A stretch of DNA of 15,953 bases, from NCBI GenBank assembly GCA_020846815.1, contig JADLDF010000194.1:1-15953 (forward strand), in the 5' to 3' direction. Positions within the stretch are counted from its first letter, which is position 1. Each line of letters begins with the position of its first letter. Below the pieces are notes generated by a model, which saw only the letters and a list, made by a program, of their open reading frames with translations, did not search any database and was not told the DNA's origin. A program made the translations under genes and the position numbers. Below are positions 1 through 4,909 of this stretch, in pieces. The DNA is from Gammaproteobacteria bacterium (GTDB taxonomy: Bacteria; Pseudomonadota; Gammaproteobacteria; Steroidobacterales; Steroidobacteraceae).

Positions 1-1052
1 AGCAGGACTGGGTCGTGCTGCTCAACGAGTTCAGCGATGCCGGCATCGATGCGCTGACGGTCGCGAGCGCGGCGCGCGGCGCATTCGACGTGCGCCTCGT
101 GCCCGGCGGCTGTCTGTGCTGCGCCGGTGAGCAGGACTTCCGGCGCAACCTGCAGGAGCTGGTCACGACCCGCAGGCCCGATCGCATCCTCGTCGAGCCC
201 TCGGGCCTCGGCCATCCGGCCGGCATCGTCGAGGAGCTGCTGGGCTGGGAAGCGACGGGCCGGCTGCGCCTCGCCGGCATCGTGGCGCTGGTCGATCCGC
301 AGCGCTTGCGTGACGGCGCGGCACTGGTGCCGGGCAGCGAGGCCTACGCCCAGATCGAGATCGCCGACGCACTCGCACTCAGCAAGGCGGATCTCGCCGA
401 CGGCGAAGACCTGCGGCGCTTCGAGGCGCTCGCCGCGAGCCTGTTCCCGCGCAAGGCCTGGTCCGGGCCGGTGGTCGAGGGCCGCCTTCCGCCCGAGGCC
501 TTCGAGCCGCTGCGGACCGTGGCGCGCGCGCCCCTGATGCCGTCGCAGTCGCCGCGGCACGAGGCGGAGCGGCTGTACGGCAGAGCGGTTCACGACGGCC
601 ACGGCGTGCTCCTGTCGGGCCACGACGCGGCGGGCAACCGCTGCCATCCGGCTGCCCGGAACGAGGCCGTCGCGGCCGAGAGTGACGTGGCCGCGGTTGG
701 CGACGAGATCACTGCAGCCAATGGGCGGCGACGCGAGGTACACCACATTGGCCATCGCGCGATCCGCTGGGTGTTCCCGCGCGCAGTGGAGTTTTCGCGG
801 CCGCGTCTGGCGAGCCTGCTGGCTGCCGCCGGTGCCGGCGCTGCGCCGCTCGGCGGGGGCGTGGCGCGTCTCAAGGGCGTGTTCCGCATCGCCGAAGACG
901 AATGGGTCGTCGCGCAGGTCGAGCGGCACGGCGTGGCGATGCGGCCGACCAGCTGGCGCCGCGACAGTCGCGTCGAGCTGCTGCTCGACGGCGACGCGCC
1001 CTGCGAGCCGCAGGCCTGGGACGCGGCCTGGCGCGGCACGCAGCGGCGATGA
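1..1052 (+). CDS. CobW/COG0523-family metal-binding GTPase (5' end cut by window)
   Basis: The reading frame is already open at base 3 and reads QDWVVLLNEFSDAGID, matching the segment after the P-loop in CobW proteins. The P-loop itself therefore lies upstream of the window, and the GTG at 15 is not a credible start. The family marker GCLCC is encoded at 108-122; in COG0523 proteins this CxCC motif binds Zn or Co. A VEPSGLGHP stretch follows, and SKAD stands in the place of the GTPase NKxD motif. The middle holds many scattered histidines (about 555-750), as in the metal loops of this family. The end has the CobW C-terminal domain (GVFRIAEDEWVVAQ, about 880-920). The family delivers metal to target enzymes by GTP hydrolysis. 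The client here is unknown. The stop overlaps the glycerate kinase start (ATGA), so the two are co-translated. Family assignment is firm; metal and partner are not. Confidence 0.9.
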   Translation, partial: QDWVVLLNEFSDAGIDALTVASAARGAFDVRLVPGGCLCCAGEQDFRRNLQELVTTRRPDRILVEPSGLGHPAGIVEELLGWEATGRLRLAGIVALVDPQRLRDGAALVPGSEAYAQIEIADALALSKADLADGEDLRRFEALAASLFPRKAWSGPVVEGRLPPEAFEPLRTVARAPLMPSQSPRHEAERLYGRAVHDGHGVLLSGHDAAGNRCHPAARNEAVAAESDVAAVGDEITAANGRRREVHHIGHRAIRWVFPRAVEFSRPRLASLLAAAGAGAAPLGGGVARLKGVFRIAEDEWVVAQVERHGVAMRPTSWRRDSRVELLLDGDAPCEPQAWDAAWRGTQRR

Positions 1053-2434
1053 GCCCCGACGTGGCGCGCGCGCAGCTCGCCGCGGCCTGGCGCGCCGGCG
1101 TCGCCGCGGTACACGGCGAGACGCTGCTGCGCGCGGCGTCGCGGCTCGAGGCGGATCACTGGTGTATCGAACTGTGCGGGCAGGAACGGCGCATCGCGCT
1201 GCCGCCGAGCGCCAGCGGTGGGCGGCTGCGCCTGCTCGGCGCCGGCAAGGCGGCTGCGTCGCTCGCGCGCGGTGCCGAGTCGGTGCTCGGCGAGCGGCTC
1301 GACGCCGGGCTCGTGGTCGTGAAGCACGGCCATGCGGAGCCGCTGGCGCGCTGCCGCCTCATCGAGGCCGGGCATCCCTTGCCGGACGCTGACAGTGCGC
1401 GCGCGGCCGCGGCGATGCTCGATTTCGTCGGCCGGCCGTCGCCCGCCGACCTCTACCTGGTGCTGCTGAGCGGCGGTGCCTCGGCGCTGCTCGCCGGTCC
1501 GGCGCCCGGCCTGTCGCTCGAGGACAAGGTTGCGGTGTCACGGCTGCTGGTCGGCTGTGGCGCGACCATCCAGCAGATCAACATCGTGCGACGGCACCTG
1601 TCGCGCATCAAGGGCGGGCAGCTCGCGCGCGCTCTCGCACCGGCGCACAGTGTCACGCTGGCCATTTCCGACGTGCTCGGCGACGACCCGGTGGCGATCG
1701 GTTCGGGGCCCACGGTCGCCGACCCGTCGACTTACGCGGACGCGCTCGCGATCCTCGATGGCTTCGGGCTCGGCACCGCCGTGCCGGCGGCCGTGCTGCG
1801 GCATCTGCGCGCCGGGGCCTGCGGCCGCATCGCCGAGACGCCCAAGCCGGGCGATCCATCGCTGGAGCGCGCGGATTTCGCGATCCTGGCCGCGCTCGGC
1901 GATGCGCTGGCGGCTGCGTCCGGCGCGGCGCGGCACGCCGGCTGCGAGGTCGTGGAGTGGGCGGGGCCGTTGGACGGCGATACGCATGCACGCGCGCGCG
2001 AGTTCGCGCGCCGGTTGCGCGAGCTCGCGGCCGCTCGCCGTGCCGGGGCGCCGCCGTTGCTGCTGATCGCCGGTGGCGAGACCACGCTGCGTGTGCGCGG
2101 CAGAGGGCGGGGTGGGCGCTGCCAGGAGTTCGCGGCGGTCGCGGCCGGCGAGCTCGAGGGATCCGCCGGCCTGACGGTGCTCGCTGCCGGCACCGACGGC
2201 ACCGACGGGCCGACCGCGGCCGCGGGGGCGTTCGCCGATGCGGGCACGCTGCGGCGGGCCCGCGCCGCAGGGCTCGATCCGGCGACCCTGCTGGCCGCCA
2301 ACGATAGCCACCGCCTGCTGGCGGCGAGCGGCGACCTGTTCGTCATCGGCCCGACCGGCACCAACGTGATGGATCTGGTGCTCGGCTTCGCGGATGCCGC
2401 TGGAGGATCACCGGGGCGGGCCGCGCTGGCCTAG
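1049..2434 (+). CDS. Glycerate kinase, MOFRL (class II, GckA-like) family
   Basis: This 461-residue protein phosphorylates D-glycerate with ATP; characterised bacterial members of this family mostly give 2-phosphoglycerate. Visible motifs are GAGKA at 64-68, SGGASAL at 141-147, GATIQQINIVRRHLS at about 171-185 followed by IKGGQLA, SDVLGDDP at 207-214, IGSGPT at 217-222, GGETT at 342-345 and GTDGTDGPTAAAG at 381-393. The C-terminal MOFRL domain has NDSH at 418-421 and IGPTGTNVMDL at 433-443. The usual GGRNQE is GGRCQE here (355-360), an Asn to Cys change. ATG at 1049 was chosen because it overlaps the CobW stop as ATGA and the protein then starts like relatives; an upstream in-frame start at 902 would only read through the CobW gene. 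No clear ribosome site is seen, which fits coupling. Its position just before the F420 genes suggests it may supply the phospho-acid for the cofactor; a role in serine or glyoxylate metabolism is equally possible. Confidence 0.92.
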   Translation: MSPDVARAQLAAAWRAGVAAVHGETLLRAASRLEADHWCIELCGQERRIALPPSASGGRLRLLGAGKAAASLARGAESVLGERLDAGLVVVKHGHAEPLARCRLIEAGHPLPDADSARAAAAMLDFVGRPSPADLYLVLLSGGASALLAGPAPGLSLEDKVAVSRLLVGCGATIQQINIVRRHLSRIKGGQLARALAPAHSVTLAISDVLGDDPVAIGSGPTVADPSTYADALAILDGFGLGTAVPAAVLRHLRAGACGRIAETPKPGDPSLERADFAILAALGDALAAASGAARHAGCEVVEWAGPLDGDTHARAREFARRLRELAAARRAGAPPLLLIAGGETTLRVRGRGRGGRCQEFAAVAAGELEGSAGLTVLAAGTDGTDGPTAAAGAFADAGTLRRARAAGLDPATLLAANDSHRLLAASGDLFVIGPTGTNVMDLVLGFADAAGGSPGRAALA

Positions 2435-2437
2435 AAT
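2432..2437 (+). promoter_or_regulatory. Possible -10 box (TAGAAT) ahead of npdG
   Basis: TAGAAT lies across the stop codon of the glycerate kinase (TAG at 2432-2434), 40 nt before the npdG start. It is a 5/6 match to TATAAT in a very GC-rich stretch. The hexamers 16-18 bp upstream do not resemble TTGACA, so the call is tentative. If real, the F420 genes can be expressed apart from the CobW-kinase pair, with a leader of roughly 30 nt that contains the GGAG ribosome site at 2468-2471. Confidence 0.4.
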
Positions 2438-2477
2438 CCCGGGCGGACTTCCCGGCGCGGGCCGGCTGGAGACATTG

Positions 2478-3167
2478 ATGAGCGAGTCCCTTTCCCCGGC
2501 TGGCGCCTCGGCCGCCCCCTCGATCGCCGTGGTCGGCGGCACCGGCAACCTCGGTGCCGCACTGGCCCGCCGGCTCGCGGCCGCGGGCCGCAAGGTGCTG
2601 ATCGGTTCCCGCGACCGCGAGCGTGCCAGGGCCGCCGCCGCCGGGCTCGGGCACGGCATCGGTCACGGCAGCAACGCCGAGGTCGCGGCCGCGGCCGACG
2701 TGATCATCGTCGCCGTACCGTTCGCATCGCAGCGCGCCACGCTGCAGGACATCGCACCGCAGGTCGCCGGCAAGATCGTCGTCGACACCACCGTGCCGCT
2801 GGTGCCGCCGAAGGTCATGCGGGTGCAGCTGCCGCCGGAGGGCAGCGCTGCGGCGATCGCGCAGCAGGTGCTCGGGCCCGGGGTTCGCGTGGTCTCGGCG
2901 TTCCACAACGTCGCTGCCCACAAGCTCGCGACCGACGAGCAGGTCGAGTGCGACGTGCTGGTGTTCGGCGACGATCGCCAGGCGCGCGAGGTCGTGGTCG
3001 CGCTCGCCGACGCCTGCGGGCTGCGGGGCCTGCACGGCGGTGCGCTGGTGAACTCGGCGGCGGCCGAGGCGCTGACCTCGATCATCATCTTCATCAACAA
3101 GACCTATGCGGTCGATGGTGCCGGCGTGCGCATCACCGGCCGGCTCGTGCCTCCCGCCGCCGGCTGA
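2478..3167 (+). CDS. npdG: NADPH-dependent F420 reductase (F420:NADP+ oxidoreductase)
   Basis: This 229-residue cytosolic enzyme moves hydride between NADPH and coenzyme F420. In bacteria it is usually taken to supply F420H2. The N-terminal Rossmann fold shows IAVVGGTGNLGAALA at 16-30 (GxGxxG nucleotide loop), followed by IGSRDRERA at 42-50, whose Ser44-Arg45 is typical of NADP(H) 2'-phosphate recognition. Further family stretches are IIVAVPF at 76-82, VVDTTVPL at 101-108, VVSAFHN at 138-144 and the end GVRITGRL at 216-223. The length matches the family. ATG 2478 is chosen because GGAG at 2468-2471 sits 6 nt upstream and the Rossmann strand begins soon after; the first 14 residues are a nonconserved extension. 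The next gene, cofE, starts on the base after this stop codon, so this is an operon. Confidence in function is high because the F420 biosynthesis genes are adjacent. Confidence 0.93.
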   Translation: MSESLSPAGASAAPSIAVVGGTGNLGAALARRLAAAGRKVLIGSRDRERARAAAAGLGHGIGHGSNAEVAAAADVIIVAVPFASQRATLQDIAPQVAGKIVVDTTVPLVPPKVMRVQLPPEGSAAAIAQQVLGPGVRVVSAFHNVAAHKLATDEQVECDVLVFGDDRQAREVVVALADACGLRGLHGGALVNSAAAEALTSIIIFINKTYAVDGAGVRITGRLVPPAAG

Positions 3168-3941
3168 ATGAGCGGTTCCACGCTCGCGCTGCAGGCGCTG
3201 CCCGGCCTGCCCGAAGTCTTGCCCGGGTGTGATCTCGCGCGCCTGCTGTGCGAGGCAGCGGCGCGCGCCGATGCGCCGTTCGCGAGCGGCGAGGTGCTCG
3301 TGGTCGCGCAGAAGATCGTCTCCAAGGCCGAGGGCCGCTTTCTCGACCTGCGGCAGGTCGAGCCCTCGGCGGCGGCACGGGAGCTGGCGGCACGCGTGCG
3401 CAAGGATCCGCGCTTCGTCGAAGTCGTGCTGCGGGAGTCGAGCGCCGTGGTCCGCGCCGCCGCCAACGTGCTGATCACCCGCCACCGGCTGGGGCACGTC
3501 ATGGCGAACGCCGGCATCGACCGCTCCAACGTGCCTGCCGGCGAGGCCGGGGCGGAGCGCATCCTGTTGCTGCCCGTCGATCCGGATGCCTCCGCGCGCG
3601 CACTGCGCGCCGCGATCGGCGCGGCCACGGGCGCACGGATCGGTGTCGTGATCAGCGACAGCTTCGGCCGGCCGTGGCGGGTCGGCACCGTCAACGTGGC
3701 CCTGGGCGTCGCCGGGCTGCCGGCGTTGCTCGACCAGCGCGGGGGGCAGGACCGCGACGGTCGGCGGCTCGAGACCACCCAGGTGGCGCTCGCTGACGCT
3801 GTGGCCGCGGCCGCCGGCATCGTCATGGGCGAGGCGACGGAAAGCACGCCGGCGGTACGCGTCCGCGGGCTACACTTCGACGCTCCCGAGAGCGACGGCC
3901 GGGCCCTGCTGCGGCCGGTGGCGGAGGATCTGTTCCAGTGA
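3168..3941 (+). CDS. cofE: Coenzyme F420-0:L-glutamate ligase
   Basis: This 257-residue enzyme adds glutamate to F420-0 in a GTP- and metal-dependent reaction; family members add a first L-glutamate and often further gamma-linked ones. It has the stand-alone archaeal-type layout and lacks the C-terminal nitroreductase-like domain of mycobacterial FbiB. Conserved stretches are VVAQKIVSKAEGR at 45-57, ANAGIDRSNVP at 113-123, SDSFGRPWRVG at 163-173 (probable nucleotide/metal site), GRRLETTQVALADAVAAAA at 198-216 and MGEATESTP at 220-228. The ATG directly follows the npdG stop (TGA then ATG, no gap). No ribosome site is evident, so reinitiation by the npdG ribosome is likely. Its stop overlaps the cofD start as GTGA. 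The missing reductase domain matters for which phospho-acid this organism uses (see findings). Confidence 0.95.
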   Translation: MSGSTLALQALPGLPEVLPGCDLARLLCEAAARADAPFASGEVLVVAQKIVSKAEGRFLDLRQVEPSAAARELAARVRKDPRFVEVVLRESSAVVRAAANVLITRHRLGHVMANAGIDRSNVPAGEAGAERILLLPVDPDASARALRAAIGAATGARIGVVISDSFGRPWRVGTVNVALGVAGLPALLDQRGGQDRDGRRLETTQVALADAVAAAAGIVMGEATESTPAVRVRGLHFDAPESDGRALLRPVAEDLFQ

Positions 3942-4909
3942 GCGCGGCGCCCAAAGTGCTGGCGATCTGCGGTGGCGTGGGCGGTGCGAAGCTCGCGCTC
4001 GGTCTCGACCGCGTGCTGCCGCCGGGCGAGCTCGCGCTGCTCGTGAACACCGGCGACGACTTCCTGCACCTCGGGCTGCACGTTTCGCCCGATCTCGACA
4101 CGGTGATGTACACGCTGGCCGGCGTGGTCTCGAAATCGCAGGGCTGGGGGCGCGAGGGCGACACGCGGCGCTTCCTCGACGAAGTCGGCCGACTGGGCGG
4201 GCCGACCTGGTTCCAGATCGGCGACCTCGATCTCGCAGTCCACGTCGAGCGCACGCGGCGTCTGGCCGCGGGCGAGTCGCTCGCGGCCGTGACCGCGGGC
4301 CTCGCCCGGGCCTTCGGCCTGCGGCCGCTGCTGCTGCCGATGAGCGACGATGCGGTGCGCACGCTGCTCGACACGGACGAGGGTCTGCTCGAGTTCCAGG
4401 ACTACTTCGTGCGGCGGCGCTGCGAGCCGCTCGTGCGCGCCATCCGCTTCGGCGGCGCCGAGACGGCGCGGCCGAACGCGGCCGCGCTGGAGCTGCTCGC
4501 CGCGCCCGAGCTGGACGCAGTACTGATCTGTCCTTCCAATCCTTGGCTGAGCGTCGATCCGATCCTGGCGATGCCCGCACTGCGCCGCGTGCTCGCGGCC
4601 TGCCGCGCGCCCGTGGTCGCGGTGTCGCCGGTCGTGGCCGGGCGCGCGATCAAGGGTCCGACGGCCAAGCTCATGCAGGAGCTCGGCCTCGAGGTGTCGG
4701 CGGCCACGGTCGCGGCGCACTATGCCGGCCTGATCGACGGTTACATGCTCGACGAGCAGGATGCCGCACTGCTGCCAAGGCTCGGCCTGCCGGCCATCGC
4801 CGTGCCGACGGTCATGCACAGTCTCGCGGATCGCGAAGCGCTGGCGCGCGCGGCGCTGGCGTTCGCGCGCGGCCTGCCGACCGGGCCGCGGCTGCGGAGG
4901 GCGTCGTGA
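3938..4909 (+). CDS. cofD: F420 phospho-acid transferase (2-phospho-L-lactate transferase family)
   Basis: This 323-residue protein transfers the phospho-acid moiety from a GDP-activated donor (lactyl-, phosphoenolpyruvyl- or glyceryl-diphospho-guanosine, depending on organism) onto FO, giving F420-0 or a variant. Motifs in order are CGGVGGAKLALGL at 11-23, NTGDDF at 37-42, HVSPDLDTVMYTLAG at 48-62, WFQIGDLDLA at 91-100, CPSNPWLSVDPIL at 198-210, VAVSPVVAGRAIKGPTAKLM at 227-246 and the late HYAGLIDGYMLDEQD at 261-275. Length and all motifs match CofD/FbiA. The start is GTG, overlapping the cofE stop by 4 nt, with GGAGG at 3922-3926. The product feeds CofE, and its donor comes from the CofC domain of the next gene. 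Acid specificity cannot be read from these motifs. Confidence 0.96.
   Translation: MSAAPKVLAICGGVGGAKLALGLDRVLPPGELALLVNTGDDFLHLGLHVSPDLDTVMYTLAGVVSKSQGWGREGDTRRFLDEVGRLGGPTWFQIGDLDLAVHVERTRRLAAGESLAAVTAGLARAFGLRPLLLPMSDDAVRTLLDTDEGLLEFQDYFVRRRCEPLVRAIRFGGAETARPNAAALELLAAPELDAVLICPSNPWLSVDPILAMPALRRVLAACRAPVVAVSPVVAGRAIKGPTAKLMQELGLEVSAATVAAHYAGLIDGYMLDEQDAALLPRLGLPAIAVPTVMHSLADREALARAALAFARGLPTGPRLRRAS

Noticed and set aside
1986..2012. Alternating CG-rich run (possible Z-DNA or repeat)
   Set aside because: It lies within conserved-length coding sequence of the glycerate kinase and is explained by Arg/Ala codons in GC-rich DNA.
4543..4905. Upstream in-frame extension of cofCGH
   Set aside because: These 121 residues read through cofD in another frame and look nothing like CofC. 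The GTG at 4906 has GGAGG upstream and the typical CofC N-terminus.
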